Assembly (NCBI GenBank): GCA_958296385.1 | Contig: OY282494.1 | Coordinates: 2,748,981 to 2,812,980 of the forward strand | Direction: 5' to 3' | From: an uncultured Dehalococcoidia bacterium | Lineage (GTDB): Bacteria > Chloroflexota > Dehalococcoidia > Lucifugimonadales > UBA3495 | DNA length: 64,000 nt | In this document: positions 52,094 to 60,911 of the stretch, one piece after another | How the letters are laid out: each line of letters begins with the position of its first letter | Position numbering within the stretch: the first letter of the stretch is position 1 | Notes under the pieces: generated by a model | What the model saw: the letters and a program-made list of their open reading frames with translations, nothing else | Databases searched by the model: none | Told to the model about the DNA's origin: nothing | Position numbers and translations under genes: made by a program

Positions 52094-52199
52094 AATGTCA
52101 TTCTGAGCGCAGCGAAGAATCTCGAAAGCGTAGCAACGGCGTTGCCCCCAAAGTGTGCCCTACGTCATCGAGATTCTTCGCTACGCTCAGAATGACATT
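52094..52199. repeat. 106-bp interspersed inverted repeat, copy after the selenoprotein
   Basis: Both arms present (52094-52125 and 52168-52199); the right arm has one change (GCTACGCTC for GCTGCGCTC). It starts 45 bp after the stop of the UGSC-type gene and forms a strong hairpin at its 3' end. The rest of the 213-bp gap holds only the ribosome site of the next gene. Confidence 0.9.
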
Positions 52200-52262
52200 A
52201 GGGAAATTAAACCAACCGAAACGGAACGCTACCGGCCGTAAAGGACATCTAGGAGAACACTT

Positions 52263-53189
52263 ATGCCCCGGATACCCGCAGACCAGTACGTATCCCAAGT
52301 CCGCAAACCCGACGACATCGACCAGTTCTGGGAGGACGTACTGGCCGCCACCGCCCGCATCCCCCTGGCGCCGGAGTCCCGCTACGACCCCCTGCGCTCA
52401 TCCGCTGACGTTGAGGTTCACGAGATATTCTTCACCAGCCTTGACGATGTACGCATCGCCGGCTGGTACGCTTTGCCCCGCGAGCGCAGCGGCCCCTTGC
52501 CCGGCCTGCTGCAAGTCCCCGGCTACAACATGGAGCCGCCCGTACCCAAGCCCTGGGCGCGCAAAGGCTACGCCGCCCTCAGCGTTGCCCCCCGCGGCAA
52601 GCTCCGCAGCAACCGCCAGTTCAACCCCGGCTACCCCGGCCTCCTCACCTACGGCATCGTTGACCGCAACACCTACTCCTACCGGGGCTTTTACATGGAC
52701 GCCTGCCGGGGCGTTGACTTTCTGATTGGCCGCGATGAAGTTGACGCCCACCGCATCGGCGTAACCGGCCACAGTCAGGGCGGCGGCCTCACCGTATCCA
52801 CCGCGGCCCTGCGCCCCGAAATCAAAGCCGCCGCCGCCGGCGCCCCCTACCTCTGCGGCTACATCGACGCCATCGAACTAACCGACGCCTACCCCTATCA
52901 GGAAATCAACGACTACCTCCGCCAAAACCCCCACCGTCGCCAGCAAGTCACCGACACCCTGGCCTACTTTGACGGCATCAACCTGGCCCATCGCATCAAC
53001 TGCCCCATCATCGTCAGCGTAGGCTTGCAGGACAGCACCTGCCCCCCCGAAACCGGCTACGCCATGTTCAACGCCATTGCCACCCCCCACAAGCAAATCT
53101 ACGGCTACGACGGCCACGGCCACGACGCCAACAACCACCACCACGCCGCCATCATCGACCAATTCATGGCCCAACACCTCCAACCCTAA
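52263..53189 (+). CDS. Acetyl xylan esterase-like alpha/beta hydrolase
   Basis: A 308-aa esterase of the acetyl xylan esterase/cephalosporin deacetylase (AXE1) type. The N-terminus has FWEDVLAATAR; the body has GLLQVPGYNMEPP (oxyanion region), the nucleophile motif GVTGHSQGGGLT with Ser near 169, the acid in VGLQDSTCPP and the His in DGHGHDANNHH near the end. All catalytic residues are present. It would deacetylate a sugar or similar ester. A degenerate paralogue lies two elements downstream. AGGAGAAC precedes the ATG. Confidence 0.88.
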   Translation: MPRIPADQYVSQVRKPDDIDQFWEDVLAATARIPLAPESRYDPLRSSADVEVHEIFFTSLDDVRIAGWYALPRERSGPLPGLLQVPGYNMEPPVPKPWARKGYAALSVAPRGKLRSNRQFNPGYPGLLTYGIVDRNTYSYRGFYMDACRGVDFLIGRDEVDAHRIGVTGHSQGGGLTVSTAALRPEIKAAAAGAPYLCGYIDAIELTDAYPYQEINDYLRQNPHRRQQVTDTLAYFDGINLAHRINCPIIVSVGLQDSTCPPETGYAMFNAIATPHKQIYGYDGHGHDANNHHHAAIIDQFMAQHLQP

Positions 53190-53215
53190 CCCGTTCCACC
53201 CCTTGCTATCCCCCT

Positions 53216-53321
53216 AATGTCATTCTGAGCGCAGCGAAGAATCTCGATGACGTAGCAACGGCGTTGTCCCCAAAATGTGCCCTACGCTGCCGAGATTCTT
53301 CGCTGCGCTCAGAATGACATT
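53216..53321. repeat. 106-bp interspersed inverted repeat, copy between esterase paralogues
   Basis: Complete element with arms at 53216-53247 and 53290-53321 (inner end changed to CCGAG). It lies between the active and the degenerate esterase genes and could have helped the recombination that duplicated them. Confidence 0.9.
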
Positions 53322-53386
53322 GGGGATAATGACAGCGAGGATGGGGTATGCCCAGAATGACCGGCAATCAGAAGTGAGAACGTAAT

Positions 53387-54337
53387 ATGACCACCCCATC
53401 CAGCGCCATGCCCTCCGATTTCAACGCCTACTGGCAGCAAACCCTGCAAGAGCTGGCCCGACTGCCGGCCGCCCCCGAAGTAGCCGAGCTCCCCCTGCGT
53501 TCCACCGACTTTGCCACCGCCTACGGCGTCCGCCTCACGTCCATCGGCCCCTACCGCATCTTCGGCTATCTGAGCATCCCCAAAGATGCTGACGCTGACG
53601 CCGACACTGACGCCGCCGGCGCCGGCCCGTTCCCCGCCCGCTACTATCTGCCCCGCTACGGCAGCGTTGCCGACCTCGTTCCCCAGGGACAGGCCAACGG
53701 GCAGCGCCGCCAGCACGTCACCTTTGCCGTCTGCGTCCGCGGCCAGCGCCTCGCCGACCAGCCCTACGCCGCCGCCTTCCCCGGCCTCCTCACCGACGGC
53801 ATTGACGACCCCCAATCCTACATCTACCGGGGCATCCTCGCCGACTGCCGTCGCGGACTGGAATACCTGCTCACCCGCCCCGAAGTTGACCCCACCCGCA
53901 TCGCCGCCATCGGCCCCGACCTGGCCCTGGCCACGGCGGCCCTCTCCCCCGAAATCACCCACGCCGTATGCACCCCCGCCATATTCTGCAACACCCCCGA
54001 ACTGGCCGCCCGCACCACCGCCTACCCCCTCGAGGAAATCAACGACTACCTCCGCCAGCACCCGGAGCGGCAAGATGCGGCCCACCGCACCCTGTCCTAC
54101 TTTGACCTCCGCTGGTTCGCCCCGCAGGTCGCCGCCAGCACCCTGCTAATCGCCGGCGCCGACGGCGCCCCCCTTGACGCCGCCGCCCTGGAACCCCTGG
54201 CCCAGTCCATCCCCGGCGGCTGCGAACTGCACAAATCCGAACACTCCGGTTTCAAAGACGGCGTGCACAGCGAGCAATGGCTAACCCGCCAATTCGGACT
54301 CCCCGAACCCAGCCTCCCACCCCACTGGCAGCAGTAA
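53387..54337 (+). CDS. Degenerate acetyl xylan esterase-like protein
   Basis: 316 aa, same fold and order as the preceding esterase (FNAYWQQTLQELAR, YRGILADCRRGLEYLLTRPE, AYPLEEINDYLRQHPERQ). The nucleophile motif is lost: the position of GHSQGG reads AIGPDLALA, so there is no catalytic Ser. The acid region reads GADGAPLD and a His remains in SEHSGFKDG. An Ala/Asp-rich insert (DADADADTDAAGAG) lies near residue 70. It is probably non-catalytic: a binding or regulatory relative, or a decaying duplicate. Confidence 0.8.
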   Translation: MTTPSSAMPSDFNAYWQQTLQELARLPAAPEVAELPLRSTDFATAYGVRLTSIGPYRIFGYLSIPKDADADADTDAAGAGPFPARYYLPRYGSVADLVPQGQANGQRRQHVTFAVCVRGQRLADQPYAAAFPGLLTDGIDDPQSYIYRGILADCRRGLEYLLTRPEVDPTRIAAIGPDLALATAALSPEITHAVCTPAIFCNTPELAARTTAYPLEEINDYLRQHPERQDAAHRTLSYFDLRWFAPQVAASTLLIAGADGAPLDAAALEPLAQSIPGGCELHKSEHSGFKDGVHSEQWLTRQFGLPEPSLPPHWQQ

Positions 54338-54383
54338 CGCCGGCCGGCATTATCCCGGTTTCGTGAATGAACGGAGGGACAGC

Positions 54384-55493
54384 ATGAAAGCATCTTACCT
54401 GGGCGCGATGGGCTACTCCCAGCGGCACACTTTCCCCACCACCTGGCCTATTCCCCCGTCCTGCCACGAACCCGCTACGTCGGTGCGCAGCTACCAGGAG
54501 GGTATGGACGAGTGCCAGTTTGCCGAGGAAATGGGCTTTGACTGGATTAGTTTCTCCGAGCATCATTACTCCGGACGCATCGCCACCGGCGCCCCGGCAG
54601 TGATGGCCGCCGCCGTTGCCGAACGCTGCCGCCGCGTCAAAATCGCCATGCTCGGCCAGCTGCTCCCCCTCAACAACCCCGTCCGCTGCGCCGAGGAACT
54701 CGGCCTGCTGGACAACCTCACCAACGGCCGCCTCATCATCGGCTTCCTCCGCGGCACCCCCAACGAAGACCAAACCTACGGCGTCAACCCCGCCGAGGGA
54801 CGCGGCCGCCTCTTTGAGGGCATGGACTTAATCCGGAAAGCCCTCACCGAACCAGAGCCGTTCTCGTGGGAAGGCCGCTATCACCAGTACCGCACCGTCG
54901 CCGTCTGGCCGCCCCCCGTCCAGCAGCCCCTCCCCCCCGTAATCGTCGCCACCCGCAGCGACGACACCGTCCGCTACGCCGCCGAGAACCGCCTCGGCCT
55001 CGGCGTATCATTCGTCCCGCCGGAGCGCATGGCCGAGATTACCGCCAAGTACTTCCAATGGTGTGCCGAAGCCGGCTGGCAGCCCGAACCCGACCAAATC
55101 GTATTCCGCGGCAGCATCTACCTAACCGAAACCGACCAACAAGCCCAGGACTGGCTAGCCCAACGCACCACCGGCAACACCGCCGTCCCCGGCGGCATCG
55201 CCATGCCCCCCAGCGTAGCCCGCGCCGTAGATGCCGCCCGCCAAATCGACGGCTCCAGCCTCCGCGCCGGCGTAGCCGGCAGCCCGCAAGGCGACGTAGT
55301 AGGCGTATCCGGCCGCCTCAACTTCATGGGCAGCCCCGACACCGTAGTAAAGCAAATCAAACAATTCCACGACCAATGCGGCGCCGGCGTAATCGACCTA
55401 TTCTTCCAACAACCCGGCGTACCCCACCAGGAAGTAATGCAAGAAATAAACCTATTCGCCCAAGAAGTCCTCCCCCGCATCCGCGAGTTCTAG
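54384..55493 (+). CDS. LLM-class flavin-dependent monooxygenase
   Basis: A 369-aa TIM-barrel enzyme of the bacterial luciferase family, using reduced flavin (FMNH2 or F420). Visible: YQEGMDECQFAEEMGFDWIS, FSEHHYS (family: .SEHH), VKIAMLGQLLPLNNPVRCAEE, LDNLTNGRLIIGFLRGTPNED and, near the C-terminus, NFMGSPDTVVKQIKQF with a terminal DLFFQQPG. The start at 54384 follows GGAGGGA by 5 nt; an upstream GTG at 54363 lacks a ribosome site. The substrate is unknown. SAR202-type Chloroflexota carry many such enzymes for recalcitrant organic matter. Confidence 0.9.
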   Translation: MKASYLGAMGYSQRHTFPTTWPIPPSCHEPATSVRSYQEGMDECQFAEEMGFDWISFSEHHYSGRIATGAPAVMAAAVAERCRRVKIAMLGQLLPLNNPVRCAEELGLLDNLTNGRLIIGFLRGTPNEDQTYGVNPAEGRGRLFEGMDLIRKALTEPEPFSWEGRYHQYRTVAVWPPPVQQPLPPVIVATRSDDTVRYAAENRLGLGVSFVPPERMAEITAKYFQWCAEAGWQPEPDQIVFRGSIYLTETDQQAQDWLAQRTTGNTAVPGGIAMPPSVARAVDAARQIDGSSLRAGVAGSPQGDVVGVSGRLNFMGSPDTVVKQIKQFHDQCGAGVIDLFFQQPGVPHQEVMQEINLFAQEVLPRIREF

Positions 55494-55535
55494 GCAACAC
55501 ACCCCCCTCTACGGCAAAATCCAATCAGGAGACTT

Positions 55536-57437
55536 ATGATGGTTCCGCACGATTCCTACGTTGCCGATAACTTCCACGAAGTCCAGGCTGCCCTTAAAGA
55601 CTGCGACTTGGACGCCATAGCATACGGTACAAACCAAAGTAATCCTGCCCTGTCACAGGCGTTTTTTGAGGCGGCCCGGAAAGCCAAACCGGGTTGCGGA
55701 GAGCCCCGTTTCAGAGCGCTCAACCTTGTAGGTACAGCTTACTCTTTCATACCCTCCCTGGATAAACCCAACGCTCCTTCTGGGCCTGCGGTGTCCAAGC
55801 GGGCACAGCGCTCGGCAATTCCAGACGATTTTACGGAGGCCGAGATTAAGGTATTGGCCGGCGCAGTTGAACACGTCAACAACCCCATCCTCAAAGCGCG
55901 GTTAGCGGATGTAGTATGGGCCTGCCAAAAACCCCGGGCCATAACCTACGCTTTGACTGCCATAGACAACTACACGAAAACCTCCCTTGAAGTGGATAAT
56001 TGGTTCCGTGACGGGCATAAGCGTTGGCACCGAGCCATCATTCTAGCGCGCATGATTGGGAAAGAGGCCGGGGATCGTCTCGACCGCATTGCAGACAAAA
56101 TTGTCCAAGCGTTGCAGTCGGCCACTTCCGATGATCAGTTTTTCGCCTGTAGCTTGGCGGACACCTTAAAATCAAACGGTCTTGGCAAAACCCACTCGGC
56201 TACGGTCGCCGCCAAATTGGAATCTCTGGCCCACGAGTTAAACGCGATTGGTAATTTTCACCTCAGTAGCATATTCTACAACGCGGCCTCCGATTGGTTC
56301 AAATGGTCTGGTAACGTTGACAAGTCCGTTGACATGACGGTGGCGGAAGCAGAGGCTTTCGTCGGCGACGCGAACGCCCGGCTCTCGTCCGAAGGTTCAA
56401 ATTACACGGTGGCAGCCAGTTTCCAGGAACGAGCGGTTCAAGTTTATCGAAGCATCTGCCACGATCACCGGCCCCGTCACCAAGTTGACCAGCGAATCCA
56501 GAATATCAGACTGCTGATTAACGACTATGGGAAGCGAGCCAGCACAGAGTTGACCGCGATCAACGGCCCCGAAATTGACCCGACCGAACTCGTTAAACGA
56601 GCCCGCTATCAGGTTAGCGGGAAACCCTTGCCCGATGCGCTAAAAGCGTTTGCCAACTTGCACCAGACCAGTGCGGCAGAACTGCGTAATGGCGCAATTG
56701 ATAGCCTTTCCGACTTACCGTTGCGTGCCATCACACCGAAAGTTTTTTCAAGCCATGGACGAGTAGTCGCTAAGACTCCCGGTATTAGTAGTTCCAAACC
56801 GTCCGAAGATGACGAAGCGGAAATCAACGCTGAAGATAACAAGGCCCAAATCGACGCTGAAATGATTAGTCTGGACTTCAGGCTTCTTGTCGACGCTGTA
56901 GTCACTGGGTACATAATGCCTGCTCTTGATACGTTGAACTTGGAACACCATTTGCAAACGGTCGACTTCGTTGAACTAGCCCGGAGGTCGCCGGTAGTCC
57001 CGCCCGGCCGGGAAACGCTTTTCGGCAAAGCGCTGTCCTTTGGGTTCAACTACGATTTTGGCGTTTCCGTGCATCTGCTGGCGCCTCAAATCGAGCACAT
57101 GGTACGCACTCACCTCAATGCTGCGGGCGTGAACACAACGAACCTGGATTCTTCACACGGTATAGAAACCCAGAACAGCTTGAACTCGCTCATCAACAAG
57201 CCAGAGGCGTCAACAATCTTTGGAGACGATTTGGCCTTTGAGATTAGGGCCTTGTTCTGCGATCAGTTCGGCCCCAATCTTCGGAACAACGTAGCGCACG
57301 GCCTTTTAGATGACCATCACTCATCCTCGCCCGGCGTAATATACGCTTGGTGGTTGGCGTTTAAAATGGTGTTCAATACCTATTGGAATTCGCCCAGCGT
57401 TGACGCTGAGGAGGAAACCTTGACTGACGCCCACTAA
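55536..57437 (+). CDS. DUF4209/HEPN-like protein, probable horizontally acquired gene
   Basis: A 633-aa soluble protein. The first ~400 residues are helical (AALKDCDLDAIAYGT, ARLADVVWACQK, YNAASDWFKWSG). A charged linker with repeated acidic stretches (SEDDEAEINAEDNKAQIDAE) leads to a C-terminal domain of the DUF4209 type: FGFNYDFGVSVHLLAPQIEH, TIFGDDLAFEIRALFCDQ and NLRNNVAHGLLDD. The last contains R-x4-H, the motif of HEPN ribonucleases. It is visibly less GC-rich and uses more A/T-ending codons than its neighbours. A defence or RNase role is an inference from HEPN families. Confidence 0.75.
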   Translation: MMVPHDSYVADNFHEVQAALKDCDLDAIAYGTNQSNPALSQAFFEAARKAKPGCGEPRFRALNLVGTAYSFIPSLDKPNAPSGPAVSKRAQRSAIPDDFTEAEIKVLAGAVEHVNNPILKARLADVVWACQKPRAITYALTAIDNYTKTSLEVDNWFRDGHKRWHRAIILARMIGKEAGDRLDRIADKIVQALQSATSDDQFFACSLADTLKSNGLGKTHSATVAAKLESLAHELNAIGNFHLSSIFYNAASDWFKWSGNVDKSVDMTVAEAEAFVGDANARLSSEGSNYTVAASFQERAVQVYRSICHDHRPRHQVDQRIQNIRLLINDYGKRASTELTAINGPEIDPTELVKRARYQVSGKPLPDALKAFANLHQTSAAELRNGAIDSLSDLPLRAITPKVFSSHGRVVAKTPGISSSKPSEDDEAEINAEDNKAQIDAEMISLDFRLLVDAVVTGYIMPALDTLNLEHHLQTVDFVELARRSPVVPPGRETLFGKALSFGFNYDFGVSVHLLAPQIEHMVRTHLNAAGVNTTNLDSSHGIETQNSLNSLINKPEASTIFGDDLAFEIRALFCDQFGPNLRNNVAHGLLDDHHSSSPGVIYAWWLAFKMVFNTYWNSPSVDAEEETLTDAH

Positions 57438-57472
57438 AACTTTGACTGCACACCCCAACCAGAGAGTACCGG

Positions 57473-58108
57473 ATGACATCGCAAAAACGCATTGAAATCG
57501 CCGGCGCCAGCGTCCCCTACCGGGAATCCGGCAGCGGCCCCCCGGTAGTAATCCTCGACCCCGGCCGGTTAGGCATGGCCGAGTTGCAGGATGCCCTGTC
57601 CCCCGCCCATCGTGTAGTGCGCCTGCAACCGTCCGCCATCCCCCCCGCCGCCAGCCTGACCGATTCCGAACTTGGCGTACTGCTGTCCCAGGCATCGGAT
57701 TCAATCATCGGCGCCCCCTACACCCTGCTGGCCGCGTCCGCCGCCGCCGGCATCGCCCTGCATCAAGCCCAGGAAGCTCCCGACAACATAACCGCACTGG
57801 TCATGCTGTCCCCCCGCCTGCCGCTGCCGCACCCGGAATCCGACGACACTTACGACGACTTCCGCCTGCTGAACGAAACTGCCTGCGCTGCCCTGGTCGT
57901 AATCGGTTCCAAAGACGCATCCATACCGTCCCACGCCGCCCAAACCTACCGCACCCAAATGCTCAACTGCCACGTCGCCATCGTGTACGACGCCGGCCAC
58001 AACATCATGGCCGACCGCCCCGCTGCGCTAACCGACGTCGTAGCCGACTTTATCGAGCGTGGCGAAACGTTCGTAGTAGGCCGTCAATCCGGCATCATCC
58101 ACCCCTGA
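57473..58108 (+). CDS. Short alpha/beta hydrolase-fold protein
   Basis: A 211-aa protein with the alpha/beta hydrolase outline but shorter than usual: ASVPYRESGSGPPVVILDPG at the N-terminus, the elbow LLAASAAAGIAL near 90, LVVIGSKDASIPSHAA (Asp) and VYDAGHNIMADRP (His). The elbow is A-x-S-x-A, so a serine is present, but the glycines are replaced. The lid domain is missing. Activity is uncertain. It precedes a second hydrolase by 44 bp. Confidence 0.75.
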   Translation: MTSQKRIEIAGASVPYRESGSGPPVVILDPGRLGMAELQDALSPAHRVVRLQPSAIPPAASLTDSELGVLLSQASDSIIGAPYTLLAASAAAGIALHQAQEAPDNITALVMLSPRLPLPHPESDDTYDDFRLLNETACAALVVIGSKDASIPSHAAQTYRTQMLNCHVAIVYDAGHNIMADRPAALTDVVADFIERGETFVVGRQSGIIHP

Positions 58109-58152
58109 ACCGCATCGCCAACCGAACCACGCCGCCAACCGGAGCTGCCGCC

Positions 58153-58926
58153 ATGCCCTACCTGACTTTGCCCGGCGTAGATTTGTGGTACGAGGACACC
58201 GGCGGCCCCGGCACGCCCGTTGTTTTGCTCCACGCCGCATCCGGCGCCTGCCCGTGCTGGGAGCAGCAGCTCCCCGCGTTCACCGCCGCCGGCTACCGCT
58301 GCATCGCCTACGACCGCCGCACCTGGGGACGCTCCCGCCGCACCGACCCGGCCCAACAGCCCGGATTCGTCGGCGACGACTTGCACGCCCTCGTTGAGCA
58401 TCTCAACTTGCCGCCTTTCCACCTCGTCGCCACCGCCGCCGGCGGCATCGCCGCCCTGGATTACGCCCTGTCCCACCCGGCGCAAGTACGCAGCCTGGTC
58501 GCCGCCAACACCATCGGCGGCGTGCAAGACCCGGAATATCTGACGGTACAGCAGCGGCTCCGCCCCGACGCCATCCAAAACCTGCCCGTAGAACTCCGCG
58601 AACTTGGCCCATCCTATCGCGGCACGAACCCGCAGGGCGCCGCCCGCTGGCTGGAAATTGAGCAGGCCAGCCGTCCCCACGGCGCCATCCCGTCGCAGCC
58701 CCTCCGACAGCCCATCACCTACGCCCGCCTGTCCACAATGCGCGTCCCAACCCTGATTCTCTCCGGCGCCGCCGACCTGCTGTCCCCGCCGGCGCTGATG
58801 CGAATGCTCGCCGCCCACATCCCCACCAGCCGTTTCGCATCCCTCAGCGACGCCGGCCACGCCGGTTTCTGGGAACGCCCCGCAGTCTGGAACGGCCTGG
58901 TTCTGGAGTTTATCGGCCAACACTAG
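58153..58926 (+). CDS. Alpha/beta hydrolase-fold protein lacking the nucleophile serine
   Basis: 257 aa of standard alpha/beta hydrolase layout: LWYEDTGGPGTPVVLLHAAS, YDRRTWGRSRR, the acid region TLILSGAADLLSPP and the His in LSDAGHAGFWERP. The elbow, usually G-x-S-x-G-G, reads ATAAGG, so the nucleophile Ser is Ala (about residue 95). It may bind rather than cleave its ligand, or use an unusual mechanism. The preceding protein has the same style of altered elbow. Confidence 0.78.
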   Translation: MPYLTLPGVDLWYEDTGGPGTPVVLLHAASGACPCWEQQLPAFTAAGYRCIAYDRRTWGRSRRTDPAQQPGFVGDDLHALVEHLNLPPFHLVATAAGGIAALDYALSHPAQVRSLVAANTIGGVQDPEYLTVQQRLRPDAIQNLPVELRELGPSYRGTNPQGAARWLEIEQASRPHGAIPSQPLRQPITYARLSTMRVPTLILSGAADLLSPPALMRMLAAHIPTSRFASLSDAGHAGFWERPAVWNGLVLEFIGQH

Positions 58927-58950
58927 CCGGCCAACCTGCCCATCACGCTG

Positions 58951-58956
58951 TATAAT
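58951..58956 (+). promoter_or_regulatory. -10 box upstream of the GatC/AtzG-like gene and amidase
   Basis: A perfect TATAAT lies 33 bp before the ATG at 58990, within GCTGTATAATCAACC. The leader is about 27 nt and contains GGAGGTATT 5 nt before the start. No consensus -35 box. It probably drives the small protein and amidase together. Confidence 0.5.
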
Positions 58957-58989
58957 CAACCCGACTCCAATCGCATCGGAGGTATTCCC

Positions 58990-59202
58990 ATGCCCGAATC
59001 CAACGAAGTACCTGCGGAAGTAGCCATGTCCGAATTCAAGCTGATGGCCGACCGGGCCGGGCTCGGTATGTCCCAGCAGGAACTGGACGAACTCAAGCCC
59101 ATCTACGATTTGCACGCCGCCTACGCCCGTATGCTCCACACCGTCAGCTTTGGCGCCGAGGAAATGGTCGTCGAGTTCCATCCCGACTGGCCCGAAACCT
59201 GA
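58990..59202 (+). CDS. Small GatC/AtzG-like amidase partner
   Basis: A 70-aa protein with a helical core (EFKLMADRAGLGMSQQELDE, then DLHAAYARMLHT) and a C-terminal strand ending EEMVVEFHPDWPET. The order of an acidic helix pair followed by a short E.P.f-like tail resembles GatC and AtzG, small proteins that clamp onto amidase-signature enzymes. An amidase gene follows 52 bp downstream. GGAGGTATT precedes the ATG. The assignment rests mainly on context. Confidence 0.65.
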   Translation: MPESNEVPAEVAMSEFKLMADRAGLGMSQQELDELKPIYDLHAAYARMLHTVSFGAEEMVVEFHPDWPET

Positions 59203-59254
59203 TCCATCAAAGTCAGTCCATCCGGGCAGCGATACCAACAGGGAGGCGATACCA

Positions 59255-60661
59255 ATGGCCGCTACCGACACCCCATTGCACTTTTTGACCATCCATCAGG
59301 CCGGCGAACTCATGCGTAAAGGCGAACTCTCCCCGGTTGAACTCACCCGGGCTTGCCTTGACCGCATTGCCGACACCGACGACCGGCTCCATTCGTTCAT
59401 CCTGCTGCTGGCCGACGACGCCCTGGCCCAGGCCCGCATCGCCGAGGCCGAGATGCTGCGCGGCGATTACAAAGGCCATCTCCACGGCATCCCCTTTGCC
59501 CTCAAAGACCTCTACGACACCGCTGGCGTCCGCACCACCTCCGGCTCCCGCGTTGACATCGACCGCGTGCCCACCCAGGACGCCACCACCACCGCCCGCC
59601 TCAAAGCCGCCGGCGGCATCCTGCTCGGCAAGCTGGCCATGCACGAGTTCGCCCTCGGCGGCCCCGACTGGACTACCCCCTTTGAGCCCGCCCGCAACCC
59701 CTGGAACCTCGCCCACATCACCGGCGGCTCCAGCAGCGGCTCCGGCTCGGCGGTCGCCTCCGGCCAGTGCCTCGCCGCCCTCGGCTCCTGCACCGGCGGC
59801 TCCATCCGCGGCCCCGCCTCCCTCTGCGGCATCGTCGGCCTCAAAGCCACCTACGGACGCGTCAGCCGCGCCGGCGTCGTCACCCTCAGCTGGTCGCAAG
59901 ACCACGCCGGCCCCATGACCTGGACGGTTGAGGACACCGCCTATATGCTGCAAGCCATCGCCGGCCACGACCCCAAAGACCCCACCTCCAGCCGCGCCCC
60001 CGTACCCGATTACTCCCGCTCCCTTAAAGAGGACATCAAGGGCGTCAAGATTGGCCTGCCCCGGCGCTACTTCTTTGACGACGACCCCAGCGTGAACCCG
60101 GAAGTAGTCGCTACGGTCGAGCAAGCCGTCGCCGAGCTGCAATCATTGGGCGCATCCGTCCAGGAAGTATCCCTCCCCAGCCTGGACTACGTCCGCGCCG
60201 CCAACACCGTCATCATGGTCTGCGAAGCCTACGCCTACCACGAACCCAACCTCAAAACGCGCCCGCAAGACTTCGGCGAGATTGTCCGCGGCCGGTTCCG
60301 CATCGGCGGTATGCTCACCGCATCCGACTACCTGCAAGCCCAGCGCGTGCGTTCCTGGGCCCGCCGCGAGTTCGCCGACGTCCTCAAAACGGTAGATTAC
60401 CTCGTAACCCCCACCATGACCCAGCCCGCCCCCGCCTTCGCCGGCTACGACCCAACGGCCACCATCCGGGGCCGCAGCTTCACCGCCCCCTTCAACGTAA
60501 CCGGCCTCCCCGCCATCTCAATCCCCTGCGGCTTCACCGCCAGCGGCCTCCCCGTCGGAATGCAAATCGCCGGCAAACCCTTCGACGAACCCGGCGTAAT
60601 CCAAACCGCCTACACCTACCAGCAGCACGCCCGCTGGCACGAAACCCGCCCCCCAATGTAA
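59255..60661 (+). CDS. Amidase signature family amidase (GatA/AtzE-like)
   Basis: A 468-aa amide hydrolase. The catalytic triad Ser-cisSer-Lys is visible: Lys84 in PFALKDLYDT, the serine run in HITGGSSSGSGSAVASG (~159-161), and the nucleophile Ser183 in TGGSIRGPASLCGI. The C-terminal strand is NVTGLPAISIPCGF. The ATG at 59255 follows GGGAGG by about 8 nt. With the small partner it may form an AtzEG-like complex; the substrate is unknown. The neighbouring genes do not suggest a tRNA-amidation role. Confidence 0.92.
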   Translation: MAATDTPLHFLTIHQAGELMRKGELSPVELTRACLDRIADTDDRLHSFILLLADDALAQARIAEAEMLRGDYKGHLHGIPFALKDLYDTAGVRTTSGSRVDIDRVPTQDATTTARLKAAGGILLGKLAMHEFALGGPDWTTPFEPARNPWNLAHITGGSSSGSGSAVASGQCLAALGSCTGGSIRGPASLCGIVGLKATYGRVSRAGVVTLSWSQDHAGPMTWTVEDTAYMLQAIAGHDPKDPTSSRAPVPDYSRSLKEDIKGVKIGLPRRYFFDDDPSVNPEVVATVEQAVAELQSLGASVQEVSLPSLDYVRAANTVIMVCEAYAYHEPNLKTRPQDFGEIVRGRFRIGGMLTASDYLQAQRVRSWARREFADVLKTVDYLVTPTMTQPAPAFAGYDPTATIRGRSFTAPFNVTGLPAISIPCGFTASGLPVGMQIAGKPFDEPGVIQTAYTYQQHARWHETRPPM

Positions 60662-60757
60662 CCCCCAACCCCAACACCCCGCCGTCATCCCAGCCCCCAA
60701 CATCATTCGGAGCCCTCGCCCTACCCTTAACGTCGTTCGGATCCCCCACTCTACCCC

Positions 60758-60862
60758 AATGTCATTCTGAGCGCAGCGAAGAATCTCGATAGCGTAGCAA
60801 CGGCGTTCCCCCCAAAGTGTCGCTACGTCATCGAGATTCTTCGCTGCGCTCAGAATGACATT
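60758..60862. repeat. Interspersed inverted repeat, copy after the amidase
   Basis: Both arms are present (60758-60789 and ~60831-60862) around a slightly shorter centre (CCCCAAAGTGTCGCTACG). Two decayed versions of the arm start lie just upstream (AACATCATTCGGAG near 60700 and AACGTCGTTCGGAT near 60729), so this spot seems to have received or lost several copies. Confidence 0.85.
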
Positions 60863-60911
60863 GGGGGGATAACATGGGGGATGGAATGACAGCAGGCCAA
60901 ATGGCCCACCA

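Noticed and set aside
7522-60862. CRISPR array
   Set aside because: The repeats are dispersed over 53 kb, are 106-bp palindromes, and have no regular spacers or cas genes. No CRISPR is present.
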